From contig NZ_CP010310.2 in the NCBI RefSeq assembly GCF_000815105.2, forward strand, positions 2,790,001-2,854,000: 64,000 nucleotides of DNA, written 5' to 3'. This stretch comes from Pandoraea pulmonicola. Lineage in GTDB: Bacteria > Pseudomonadota > Gammaproteobacteria > Burkholderiales > Burkholderiaceae. A model generated the notes under the pieces. That model was given only the letters and a program-made list of their open reading frames with translations. It searched no databases and was not told the DNA's origin. The position numbers and the translations under genes were made by a program. Positions 28,413-37,436 of the stretch are shown here, piece after piece (position 1 is the stretch's first letter; every line of letters begins with the position of its first letter).

Positions 28413-30635
28413 ATGCAAAGAATTTCGATTGCCTCTCGAGAGAACGCCCGCAAGCCCGCCGAAGTCCGGCATGTTCCCGCGCCGGTAGCGCAGAGGGCGA
28501 CGCCGGCGTTAGAGGACAACCGTCCGGAATCGGCGTCGCATCAAGCGCTGGCGGCCATGATGTCGACGAATCCGCGCGCCGCCGCGCAGCGCGCCCGGAT
28601 GGAGGACTTGCACCCCCGGTCCGGTACCGTACAGCGAAAGTTTCATGCCGACGAAGACGAGCTTCATGCTTCCGCCAGCGGCACCGTCCAGACCGTCAAT
28701 CGCACGGGACTGCCTACCCAACTGAAGACGAACATCGAAGCCATGTCGGGCGTAGCGCTCGACAATGTGAAGGTGCATTACAACTCCTCGCAGCCCGCGC
28801 AACTCAATGCGCTGGCGTATGCGCAGGGCGCCGACATCCACCTCGGGCCGGGGCAGGAAAAGCACTTGCCTCACGAAGCGTGGCACGTCGTGCAGCAGGC
28901 ACAGGGCAGGGTCAAGCCGACCTTGCAGGCGAAAGGGGAAGTCCCCGTCAACGATGATGCCGGGTTGGAGCGCGAGGCCGACGAGATGGGCGCGCGCGCC
29001 CTGTCCGCCGCGCCGCACGCGGGGCCGGTGCAGACCATGCCGGCGAAGAAGCTCGCTTCGTCGGGACAACCCATTCAGCGCATCATCAGCGTCGCAGATT
29101 TCCAGGCGGCCACACCGAAGACACTCCTTCACGGGCGTGGTCCCAACTTGCAGGGACTCGACGCGGGGCTTACCGCCTATATCGCGGCGCGAACGTCGGC
29201 CACCGCGCTTGCGCTGGCTGGTTTGTGCGCCGCGTATGTGGGCCAGCCTCACCAGCCGGCGCGCATCGTGGCGGCGACGGCATTGTTGCATGAGGCCAAT
29301 GCGGAAGGCGTCTTGCTCGGTTGGATCGGTAATGCGAACGCGCATCTGGTCGACGGATTGATCGCACAGATCGGCGGGCCGCGCAGCGCCAATCTACCCG
29401 GTCTGAATGCATTAGCCGCGCGTGTCGGTCAGGCAGACGCCCACATCCTCCCGGCCCTGGTGAATTTGGTGACGCCGCCCCAATTGGCGGCATTTGCTGC
29501 CAGCGCGGCCTTTCCCGCGATGTCCGGACCGAACTCGCCTTGGCTGCTTCAACTTTGGCCTCATATGGGCATGGCCAACATCGCCTTGCTTGGGCAACTG
29601 GTGCCGCTGGCAAACGGCGCGCCGGGCCTTCCTGCGCTCACTACGTTGATCATTGCCAGTGGCGGCGCGGCGCATCAGGCGGGGCTTGTGGGCATGATTC
29701 CGCAAATCGGCGGGCATGCGGAAATTCTGACGCTCGCGAACATGCTGACGGCTCGGAACCGCACGGCGACCCAGGCCGCTCAGCTCGCCGCCGTGGCGGC
29801 TACGGACGGTGCGCTGTTCGCACGACTGTGCGGCGAGCTACGGTACTTCCAGCGCGCCGGCGTACCGGGCGCAGGCGGCATTCCCGCGAACGTGACTGCC
29901 GCACAGAATGCTTACAACGCCGCGCGGGACGCCGTGCCAGCGGCAGCGCTGGTCACGTTGCACGCTCAGGCAACGATTGCGCTTAATCTGGTCAATGCGG
30001 CGATTGGCGGAGGCGCTCTGGTACCGCCGGCGTGGCTTGCCGGGACGTTAGCGAACGCCAATGGGCATCTGGTGGCGCTTGGCAACAATAACGGCCTGAT
30101 AGCCGGGGGGGCACATCCCATGATTGCCGCTCACCGGCCTGCGGCCGCTCAATTGAGACAGCTCATCAATGGTCCGATTGCCGGAGCGGGTGGTGGGGCA
30201 GGCGTCGCAGGATTTACGGCGGCCGCAAACTTAGTGACCGCGGAACTCACGAACTTCGACAACAGCGTGGCTCGGCCGGTCATTACCACGGTGTCGTTCG
30301 ACCACTACCTCGATCGTCACACCGCGCATTATTTCAACTTCGGGGGCATCAATGCCGCGAATACCCAATGGCCGGTGGTTTGGGGCGCGGGTGCGGCCGT
30401 CAATGTCGGCAATGAGCTTGCCGCTGTGCTGGGGGCGCTCCATGCACGAGGCAGTTGGTTGATGCCTGCGGCCCCGCAACCGGGACAGGTCGTGGGGGCC
30501 GGTACGGCGCAAATTGCCGGGCTGGTGGATGGCGCGGTCGGTACGCTGCGGCTCGGACAATTCTTCCCCGAAGACGGCGCGGCCTATCTGCCGCACGATC
30601 AGGCCACAATGAACGCCATCGCTCAATTGGTTTGA
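28413..30635 (+). CDS. DUF4157 (eCIS-core) polymorphic-toxin-like protein
   Basis: A 740-residue protein. Residues ~100-200 are a DUF4157 domain: LPTQLKTNIEAMSGVALDNV, VHYNSSQPAQLNALAYAQG, then the zinc-protease-like HEAWH motif (H154-H158) in [19 protein letters not shown], and GLEREADEMG. This domain marks proteins associated with extracellular contractile injection systems or with processing of polymorphic toxins. Residues ~225-620 are Ala/Gly/Leu-rich helical repeats. The C-terminal ~110 residues (FDHYLDRHTAHYFNFGG onward) look like a separate small domain with HxxxxH residues, conceivably an RNase-type toxin; this is inference. There is no signal peptide. I start it at MQRISIASRE. A smaller gene follows after 32 bp and may be its immunity gene. 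Confidence 0.82.
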   Translation: MQRISIASRENARKPAEVRHVPAPVAQRATPALEDNRPESASHQALAAMMSTNPRAAAQRARMEDLHPRSGTVQRKFHADEDELHASASGTVQTVNRTGLPTQLKTNIEAMSGVALDNVKVHYNSSQPAQLNALAYAQGADIHLGPGQEKHLPHEAWHVVQQAQGRVKPTLQAKGEVPVNDDAGLEREADEMGARALSAAPHAGPVQTMPAKKLASSGQPIQRIISVADFQAATPKTLLHGRGPNLQGLDAGLTAYIAARTSATALALAGLCAAYVGQPHQPARIVAATALLHEANAEGVLLGWIGNANAHLVDGLIAQIGGPRSANLPGLNALAARVGQADAHILPALVNLVTPPQLAAFAASAAFPAMSGPNSPWLLQLWPHMGMANIALLGQLVPLANGAPGLPALTTLIIASGGAAHQAGLVGMIPQIGGHAEILTLANMLTARNRTATQAAQLAAVAATDGALFARLCGELRYFQRAGVPGAGGIPANVTAAQNAYNAARDAVPAAALVTLHAQATIALNLVNAAIGGGALVPPAWLAGTLANANGHLVALGNNNGLIAGGAHPMIAAHRPAAAQLRQLINGPIAGAGGGAGVAGFTAAANLVTAELTNFDNSVARPVITTVSFDHYLDRHTAHYFNFGGINAANTQWPVVWGAGAAVNVGNELAAVLGALHARGSWLMPAAPQPGQVVGAGTAQIAGLVDGAVGTLRLGQFFPEDGAAYLPHDQATMNAIAQLV

Positions 30636-30667
30636 CGGCACCTTTTCACCGTGGGGAGTCGCCCATC

Positions 30668-31147
30668 ATGGACGTCGCGTTTCGCATCACCTTCGACCAT
30701 CGACGCTTCTACGCGGAGCGCGAAGTCTATGCCCAAGACGCCGCGCTATCGGCCAAGGTGGCGTCGACGCAGGATATCCACGGCGCGATCGTCATGACGA
30801 ATGACGGCCAGCCCGTGCTCGAAATCATCGACGAGTTGCTCCCCTGGGTGCAGAACCTGTGCTTCGACGCGGTATCGCGTCTGGCCCGAGGCGACGAGGC
30901 GCGCGTCAATTACTTCAGTCGTTCGGGCTGGCTTGCGCTCAAACCGGTCGGCGACGAGATCGAAGTCACCGGCAGTCTGACACCCGCGGCGAAGTACTCG
31001 AAAGCCGCATTTCTGCCCGCCTTGCTCGCCTGCGGCGAGCGCTTCGAGCGCGCGATGCGCGTCCTCAAAAAAGACGATGTGGCATTCATCGCCAATCTGG
31101 ACTACATGCGCACGTTCGCCGAGTCGGCCCGTCAGTCGCTCGATTGA
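30668..31147 (+). CDS. Small protein downstream of DUF4157 gene, candidate immunity protein
   Basis: A 159-residue protein starting MDVAFRITFDHRRFYAEREV with a GGGGAG ribosome-binding site. It is moderately acidic, has no signal peptide or membrane span, and includes VLEIIDELLPWVQNLCFDAV and FLPALLACGERFERAMRVL. No family is recognised. The 32-bp gap and shared strand with the toxin-like gene fit the usual toxin-immunity arrangement, but that role is an inference from position. Confidence 0.7.
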   Translation: MDVAFRITFDHRRFYAEREVYAQDAALSAKVASTQDIHGAIVMTNDGQPVLEIIDELLPWVQNLCFDAVSRLARGDEARVNYFSRSGWLALKPVGDEIEVTGSLTPAAKYSKAAFLPALLACGERFERAMRVLKKDDVAFIANLDYMRTFAESARQSLD

Positions 31148-31381
31148 GTGCATTTAATCGACTCGCGTTGTTTGGATAACTGAGCTTCTCGGAAGCTCGC
31201 GCGTCCGGCAACTTCAATCCATAGACCATCCTAGCTGTTGCGCCCAAGACAGGCCTTAATCGCTTCACGGCGCAACACTTCGGAATGGTACCTGCGATTC
31301 GCATAATGTACATTATGTTAAATTTAAATTGCTCCTCACGTGAACTTGCAGACGACATTGATCGACCTGGGCTCCACTAAT

Positions 31382-31410
31382 AGAAGCTCTTCGAATCTCA
31401 TACTTCTGGT
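31382..31410 (+). repeat. 29-bp block shared with 61756-61784
   Basis: Both copies read AGAAGC.CTTC.AATC.CATACTTCTGGT with three differences. One is 320 bp upstream of NEL1 and the other 194 bp upstream of the 61978 gene. Confidence 0.65.
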
Positions 31411-31531
31411 CTTGGTCGGAGGCCATACGCTGCCGAGCGGTTGAGCCCGTTCCTCACCCAAGCTAGCCACCTGCTACAGCGCTGCTGTGCGGAGTCTGGC
31501 GAAATGGCTTCCAACGTGATGCCGTCCCGAT

Positions 31532-31575
31532 GCTCGTTTTTTGATAGCTGCTCATGAGCTCATCGTCCAACATGC
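31532..31575 (+). promoter_or_regulatory. Upstream block shared by NEL1 and NEL3
   Basis: GCTCGTTTTTTGATAG, 12 bases, then TCATCGTCCAACATGC. The NEL3 copy (54109-54153) has GCGCGTTTTTTTATAG, 13 bases, then the identical 16-mer. It may be a common promoter/leader or simply duplicated flank. Confidence 0.55.
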
Positions 31576-31729
31576 GCTTATCCCACCGGTGATGCCTGTA
31601 TGTAGGCAACCCGCCGCGCGAACCAGACCGACTGCAGGCAACGTGGAAGCGGTGCCAGAGTGACCAGATTCAAGCAGAACCGTTGGGTCACCCCGGGTGC
31701 GATGCCCTCCTCCATACCATTCATCCACG

Positions 31730-33973
31730 ATGCCGATCACGCCCACTGGATCACCTTCGCTGGCCGCGCTGACTCGGCTGTTGGACGCGCCGCCCTGCTC
31801 GTCCCAGCAAGTCAATGAAGCAAAAAGGCTGGTGCTTGAGTATGCGGGCCAGCGCGACGATCCGGGACATGAACGGCGCTGCACGGCGTTATTGGCCGCG
31901 CTTGCCTGGACACATCGCCAGTTCAGCCTGACGGGCGCTGCCGACATGGAGTCGGTGTGCCGGGACCTGACGCAACACTTGGCGCGCTCATGCCGTGAAG
32001 GCGTAGATGCCAACGTATTGGCTGACGCTCTCGGAAGCTTTTGCTCGGAAAATGCGCCCGGCGGCCAATCCACCGATCCCTCACCAGCGCATGTTCAACT
32101 CGCCCATGACGTGCTCGCCACGCTGGACAGAGGCGTGGACGCGCGCCAATTGCTGAGCGAACTGATCGGGGGCATGCCTGAGCGGCACGAGGGGCGAGGC
32201 AATGGCGTCGATGAACTCTACCGGTCTGCCCTACGCGCATGGGTAGCTGTCGCTCCACCGCGGTTAGGGAATGGGCTCGTCTTCCACGCTAGCATATACA
32301 CATGGTTGCATGTGCCTTCGGAGCGGGGTGAAAGGGAGGTCCGCGCAATCGCGGCGGACCGGATGCTCCGCATGGGGGATGGCACACTCGATTTGTTGGG
32401 ACTAAGGTTGAGCAGCCTGCCGGAATTGCCTGATGGCCTAACGACACTTGACGCAAGACATAACGGACTAACCGAGCTGCCAACCTTGCCAGCAGGCCTC
32501 GCGACGCTTGAAGCAACAAATAACAGGCTAACCGAACTGCCAACCTTGCCCGCGGGCCTCGCGACGCTTGAAGTCGCGGGGAATCAGTTGACCCAGTTGC
32601 CGGAATTGCCCGCAGGCCTCAGGCGTCTTGTCGCATACGAGAACCGACTACGCTGGCTCCCGCCCTTGCCTGCAGGCCTCACGCATCTTGACGTACACGA
32701 GAACCGACTGCGCTGGCTCCTGCCCTTGCCCGCAGGCCTCACGCAGCTCTACGCGAATGGCAATCGGTTGACCGAGTTACCGCCTTTGCCCGCGAACCTC
32801 ACAAAGCTCGACGTCCGCAACAACTCACTGTCCGACCTGCCGCCAAGCGTTTTCAGTATGCCTCATCGTGGTGAGGTACTTGTTGATGGCACCCTGTTCT
32901 CGCCCGCCGTCCTGCAACGACTGCGTGAGGACACATCTGCGCGAGGGTATAGGGGGCCTCAAATCCACTTCTTCATGGCGAGTGGCGAGACGGGCAGCAG
33001 AGTGGTACGCCCGCTTCACGAGGCGGTTCGGGACTGGTTGCGCAAAGGCGAGCAAGCACAGGTGAAGCAATGGCAGGCGTACAGTGAAGAAGCAAATGCC
33101 ACTGAGTTCTCCACCTTTCTGGACCGTTTGAAAGCGTCCGTCAACTACAGGGGCGATTTCAAGGCGGGGGTCGCCAAGTGGTTAACCAAGCTCTCCCAGG
33201 ATGAAGAGCTTCGCCGACTGACCTTCCAGACCGCCCGGGGGGCCACCGAGACCTGCGAGGATCGCGTTGCACTAACGTATAACGATCTGACCAAACTCAG
33301 CATCGCGCACGCGATCAGCCGTGGCGATTACGACGACAGGCTCGGTGAGATCATCGAGCGCGGGCGAGGAGTATTTCGCCTGGACGCACTTGAGAAAATC
33401 GCTCGCGAGAAAGCCCAGACGTTACGGTTTATCGACGAAATCGAAATCTACCTGGCCTATCAGGTGCAGTTGCGCAACCGACTGAAATTACCCACCGACA
33501 TCGCGGACATGCGCTATTTCAAGGTCTCCGGGATAAGCTCGCAGGATCTGAAGCATGCCGAGCAGCAGGTTCTCGCTCAAGAGCGTGTAGCGTTTCCGCA
33601 CTATTTCCTGGTCGAATGGAGCCCTTGGCAGAAGGTGCTGGAACGGCTGGATCCTGAGGGAACCGAGCGCGCGCTTCAACAAAAGTACGATATGCTCCCG
33701 TCCTACGATGAGGGAGTGGCTGCGCAGTTGACCAGTGAAAATCGGTCCACCGACGCTATTGCATCGCTGGCGAAAGCCGGGGTCGACAACAACGAGCGCA
33801 TGAAGCCACGGCAGTTAGCGATCTATAAGGAACTCACCCAAGCGCTCTTGCGCAAGCGGGGCGAGGAGGCGCTCATGGCCCAGATCATGGACGCGGCCAA
33901 GCCCAGCGACGGGGGCGTCAGAAATTCCGTGCTCAAGACGTGGTGGTCGAAATTCACGCGGACGAGCGAATGA
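31730..33973 (+). CDS. LRR-NEL E3 ubiquitin ligase effector (IpaH/SspH-like), NEL1
   Basis: A 747-residue protein. Residues 1-210 are an N-terminal domain shared with the other two paralogues here (GHE.RC..LLAALAWTH; SPAHVQLAHDVLATLD; GVDELYRSALRAWV). Residues ~220-370 form seven 20-residue LPX-type leucine-rich repeats (LPTLPAGLATLEATNNRLTE). Residues ~410-715 are a NEL domain. Its catalytic loop reads CEDRVALTYNDLTK with Cys509 as the expected thioester cysteine and Asp511 completing the CxD motif of IpaH and SspH2. Such enzymes are delivered by type III secretion and ubiquitinate host proteins bound by the LRR. There is no signal peptide. I choose ATG 31730 by alignment with the N-terminus of NEL2 (both MPIT). 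The secretion route is not encoded in the window. Confidence 0.92.
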   Translation: MPITPTGSPSLAALTRLLDAPPCSSQQVNEAKRLVLEYAGQRDDPGHERRCTALLAALAWTHRQFSLTGAADMESVCRDLTQHLARSCREGVDANVLADALGSFCSENAPGGQSTDPSPAHVQLAHDVLATLDRGVDARQLLSELIGGMPERHEGRGNGVDELYRSALRAWVAVAPPRLGNGLVFHASIYTWLHVPSERGEREVRAIAADRMLRMGDGTLDLLGLRLSSLPELPDGLTTLDARHNGLTELPTLPAGLATLEATNNRLTELPTLPAGLATLEVAGNQLTQLPELPAGLRRLVAYENRLRWLPPLPAGLTHLDVHENRLRWLLPLPAGLTQLYANGNRLTELPPLPANLTKLDVRNNSLSDLPPSVFSMPHRGEVLVDGTLFSPAVLQRLREDTSARGYRGPQIHFFMASGETGSRVVRPLHEAVRDWLRKGEQAQVKQWQAYSEEANATEFSTFLDRLKASVNYRGDFKAGVAKWLTKLSQDEELRRLTFQTARGATETCEDRVALTYNDLTKLSIAHAISRGDYDDRLGEIIERGRGVFRLDALEKIAREKAQTLRFIDEIEIYLAYQVQLRNRLKLPTDIADMRYFKVSGISSQDLKHAEQQVLAQERVAFPHYFLVEWSPWQKVLERLDPEGTERALQQKYDMLPSYDEGVAAQLTSENRSTDAIASLAKAGVDNNERMKPRQLAIYKELTQALLRKRGEEALMAQIMDAAKPSDGGVRNSVLKTWWSKFTRTSE

Positions 33974-34556
33974 AACGATCGGCGTAAAGGACGGCGGATT
34001 TTTTCCGGGTTGTTATCGGTTCAGTTTCGCTTCAACGGCGATTGCCGCGTTAGACAGCGTGTTCGCCGCTGCACCTACAGCGTGCACGTAATCGTGAAGG
34101 CCCAATGCGCGGAGTGCCGCCGCCTTTGCTTCAGCTTTGTGTGCTGCACGTCACAAGCCTTTGGAAAGGCGCGATGCCGATGGTTTGCGTTTTGCCATGA
34201 TGCTCCCCGTCGAAACGGACTTTGCTAGACGCCAGTTGGCCCTGTTTGCAGGGGCGGCAGGTAACTTCCTTGCCCATCTCGCGCCGTGATCTATGCGGCA
34301 TCGCTCTCAAAGATGAGCAAATTCAACAAGTCTTCTTTTCAAATCTGATGTCTAATACGCCTGCCATTTCTTATAGGAATGGTGGGGCATCGAGATGCTC
34401 TTTGTGGCATCCAGGACGGCTCTTGTAGGTTTCAGTGAGCATTCGCCGTTCGCCCACAGTCATCGGTAATCGGGGTAATTCTTCCGGGTTGCGTTTCCGA
34501 AAGTGTCTCAGCAAACGCGGTACCTCCCCCCGTTAATTTTAGATTTAGGAGTATTC
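33974..34556. other. Non-coding gap after NEL1
   Basis: 583 bp; no gene I can support. The sequence becomes AT-richer towards the right, where the 34557 gene has its own ribosome-binding site. Confidence 0.4.
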
Positions 34557-35069
34557 ATGTCGTTAGATCCGATCAAAACACTTTTCCATGGGGGCTTCGG
34601 CGATCTACGAGTCACGACGGCATCACCAAGCCAATATCGCCCTGGGTCGATGGCCAATCTAGCTGGTGTGAAAAGCGCGGCAAGAGAGTGCATCTATTCC
34701 GCCGACGATTATGAAGTTATAAAAAAGTTGGATAGAGAAAATTCCAACCTATCGAAAATTAACAAGATAATTGAAAATATTGGCCCAGACACCATTGTTA
34801 GATTGAAAAAAAATGCATCCAACGGGGAGGGTGGAGTGTTCAAGGGGGAGAGTGGAGTGTTAAAGAAACTAGTATTCCTATGTCGATACAATAAAGAGCG
34901 CAAAGCGGCGGTTGGAAATTTAGGTGCGCCTGGAAATATAAATAGAATTTCCGCCGCCCAAGCGAAATCCATCCTAGAGGAAAAAATAGTTGATCTGAAC
35001 GCGCGTCTCATCTGTTCGTACGCCAAGCGGCAAACGGAGAATATCCACGCGATATGGGAAGCCAGATGA
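34557..35069 (+). CDS. Low-GC 170-residue protein of unknown function
   Basis: Starts MSLDPIKTLFHGGFGDLRVT after a strong TTAGGAGT site; a longer frame from 34503 lacks one. It is basic and Lys/Asn-rich in the middle (residues ~60-130), with no signal peptide. A 7-residue tandem repeat (GEGGVFK, GESGVLK) arises from an ~18-21 bp DNA duplication near 34826-34866. Base composition is clearly lower in GC than the surrounding effector genes. It lies between NEL1 and the ADP-ribosyltransferase-like gene; an effector or chaperone role is possible but nothing specific supports it. Confidence 0.62.
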   Translation: MSLDPIKTLFHGGFGDLRVTTASPSQYRPGSMANLAGVKSAARECIYSADDYEVIKKLDRENSNLSKINKIIENIGPDTIVRLKKNASNGEGGVFKGESGVLKKLVFLCRYNKERKAAVGNLGAPGNINRISAAQAKSILEEKIVDLNARLICSYAKRQTENIHAIWEAR

Positions 35070-35204
35070 TCTTGTAAAGAATCACAGCTCAAAAAAATAG
35101 CGAATAGCATGGCGGATTGTTCCAGCTCTGGATGGCTGGAAATACTGTCCGCACAAGGCCGCGCATCATCTGCTGGCGCAGGTGATGCGCGCTGTGAATT
35201 CAGG

Positions 35205-37130
35205 TCAATTACCTATAACCGTCGCTGACAGATCGGAGGTCGCCCTGCGCAGGCCTCCGCCAGTAGTGAAGGACAGACCGTCCTTGGCGGTGTGGGTACC
35301 CGTGGCCGCGCTCGGGGCTGCGGTCAAGGATACCTCAAGGGTCCAGGTACCTTTCCCCCGCCACAACGCGGCACCCGTCAGATTGATCAGCATCGTCCTG
35401 TCCGCCGTCAGCGTCCAGGCCTCGCGGGAAATGGCCCCACCGGGCCCCTTGACAACGACCTGGTTGTCAGTGAACGTGAACCCGTCAGGCGCGGCAATCC
35501 TATTCAACGCATAATTGTCTCCCGAACGAGCACCTGTGGCATCGAGTTCCACTATCGCGTTGCCCTGACCACCCGGCTTGATCTCGGGCACCACGGTCTG
35601 CTTTGCCCACCACATCAGCACTGGTACGCTTACGGTCACATTCCCGGTCACCGGAGGCTGATCGTCTACGGCGAAAGACAAGCCCCCTTCGGCAGTATGA
35701 AAGCCCGCTTTCGTCATGTCCCTGTCTGCAACTACCCCCATGTACAGCGTCCGAACCCCCTTCGTGTCCCACCAGGCACTGGTGTTGGTGAGCGTGCGCT
35801 TGTCCGACGATAGCGTCCACCCGCCACTGGTACCGGTCCCGTCGGGACGCCGTATAACCACGTCGGAGTTGGTGAAGGCGAACCCCTGTGGGGGGGTTAT
35901 CACATACTTACCACTCTGTCGGCCGTTATCTGAAGCGTCCAGCACCACCGTCAACGTGCCGATACCATCCGGCGATATCTCGGGCACCTCACGCTGTCTC
36001 ACCGACCTCAACACCGACGTGCCTACCATGACGTCCCTCGATATCAACGGCGCGTACGACACCTTGTCCGGATACACATGAACCGTGTACTCACCGGGCG
36101 GGAGATCCTTGAACTCGAAATCCCCGACCGCCGTCTTGAACCCCTGCTGCGCCTTCACGTTGCCCTCTATGGGGAGTTGCCCCTTTGGAACCACCCCCAC
36201 CCAGTTCTCGTCGCTGGTGCGGGAAAACGCGGCGCGTCCCTTGAGCCCCGTCTCTCCGAGCGGCTCTACCGTCAACTGCGGCGACCGAAGTGCAACCTCA
36301 CCAAAAATCTCCCATTGCTTACACCCGCCCTCAACACTCGCATCGGGAGTACCACAGAACGAACGGGTCACGTTGACCGCCGTCCCCCGCCCCAGAAGCA
36401 ATTCCTCTTGGTCCTCGTAGAACGACACGGCGGCAGTGCGGCTCAGATATGCTGAGGGCGTCCCTCGAGGCACCCTCAGGCGCAGAGAGGCGTTTTGCTT
36501 GCTGAATTCTTCAGGCGGCGCGTCACTCAAGGTCGTGGAAAGGTAAGCCTTATCCGTCAGCGTCCTTCCCCGCAGATCCGCGAACTGAGCCGGTGTCAGC
36601 CTCAAGTTCACCCCCCGGCTGACAATATAGTCGGCGTCGGCGGGCCGACCCGCCAACGCCTTGTCGGTGTTCCCAACGCCGAACAGGAACTTACTCATTG
36701 TTTTTTCAGAGAGGCGCTCGGTACCATTCCGCAAATCATGATTATAAGGAGTACTAAACGTGTAATCGACGAGTTCATGCATTTGTGCGTCTGGGAGGTT
36801 CAGCATGTAGGTGTCCCAGTACACGTTCGCAGCCTTGATGCGGGCTTCCGAGGTGGCGTCGCGAATCCCATGGGAAATTTCTTCGAGGGCCTTTTTCCGC
36901 TTTTCATCTATGGGAAGGTTGTTCCAATCGTCCTCGCCCGGCAGGGGAGTCATCCACCGCTCGGGCAGCAGAGTGAAAACGGGGTCGCGGTTCCGCACGC
37001 TGTTGACGGTCTCTGACGCCCGCGGGGACCGCTCCGCCGCTTCGACCGTCAAGGCTGTCAGGGCTGTCAAGGCTGTCAAGGCCAGCAGAACACTCGCCGC
37101 TTTAGCGGCGTGCTTCGTGAATGTACGCAT
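35205..37130 (-). CDS. Secreted ADP-ribosyltransferase-like toxin with C-terminal Ig-like repeats
   Basis: A 641-residue protein. A signal peptide (MRTFTKHAAKAASVLLALTA...EAAE) follows GAGGAGGAT. Residues ~60-255 fit the ADP-ribosyltransferase exoenzyme fold: Arg172 in YIVSRGVNLRL (NAD-binding Arg), a Ser-Thr-Thr at 198-200 in KAYLSTTLSD, and QEELLLGRG with Gln241 and Glu243. This Q-x-E arrangement is that of C3-like Rho-modifying toxins (asparagine-specific), not the E-x-E of arginine-specific enzymes. After a ~140-residue linker, two tandem ~115-residue Ig-like repeats follow (VPEISPDGIGTLTVVLDASD and VPEIKPGGQGNAIVELDATG), probably for binding or surface display. The target is inferred only. 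Confidence 0.8.
   Translation of the reverse strand: MRTFTKHAAKAASVLLALTALTALTALTVEAAERSPRASETVNSVRNRDPVFTLLPERWMTPLPGEDDWNNLPIDEKRKKALEEISHGIRDATSEARIKAANVYWDTYMLNLPDAQMHELVDYTFSTPYNHDLRNGTERLSEKTMSKFLFGVGNTDKALAGRPADADYIVSRGVNLRLTPAQFADLRGRTLTDKAYLSTTLSDAPPEEFSKQNASLRLRVPRGTPSAYLSRTAAVSFYEDQEELLLGRGTAVNVTRSFCGTPDASVEGGCKQWEIFGEVALRSPQLTVEPLGETGLKGRAAFSRTSDENWVGVVPKGQLPIEGNVKAQQGFKTAVGDFEFKDLPPGEYTVHVYPDKVSYAPLISRDVMVGTSVLRSVRQREVPEISPDGIGTLTVVLDASDNGRQSGKYVITPPQGFAFTNSDVVIRRPDGTGTSGGWTLSSDKRTLTNTSAWWDTKGVRTLYMGVVADRDMTKAGFHTAEGGLSFAVDDQPPVTGNVTVSVPVLMWWAKQTVVPEIKPGGQGNAIVELDATGARSGDNYALNRIAAPDGFTFTDNQVVVKGPGGAISREAWTLTADRTMLINLTGAALWRGKGTWTLEVSLTAAPSAATGTHTAKDGLSFTTGGGLRRATSDLSATVIGN
37048..37083. 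repeat. Four 9-bp tandem repeats in the toxin signal peptide
   Basis: GTCAAGGCT recurs four times with small changes. On the coding strand it encodes the repeated Leu-Thr-Ala of the signal-peptide core. Copy changes would keep the frame. Confidence 0.75.
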
Positions 37131-37436
37131 CAAATCCTCCTCTCGTTTGTTCCTGTTTCGTTTTCTTGCATGAGCCCCATTGGCCTGAAGCGTTGTCAGG
37201 TTATCGAGCAGAACCGGCAACATACTCAGATTAGGACACCTAAGTCTTCATGCCAAGGCCATCTCTTTCCTGCCATCAATAGCGGCGCTTCACCGGCTTC
37301 GACGACAAGATCGTTGCCATTATGCCCGGGGTATGACCGTGCGCGAGATTCAAGGCTTTGCGAGCAAGCGGACCACATGCGCGCTCAAGTTCCGATGCTG
37401 CCGTCCACACACTGCCCGCATGGCGTATCAGTGCGT
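37131..37436. other. Non-coding gap between ART-like gene and NEL2
   Basis: 306 bp; promoter space for the leftward toxin gene. Nothing else recognised. Confidence 0.4.

Larger units (their letters stand above)
31148..31729. other. Long upstream region of NEL1 with shared sequence blocks
   Basis: 582 bp without a gene. It contains two blocks repeated elsewhere: 31382-31410 matches 61756-61784 at 26 of 29 bases, and 31532-31575 matches 54109-54153 upstream of NEL3. Confidence 0.6.
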
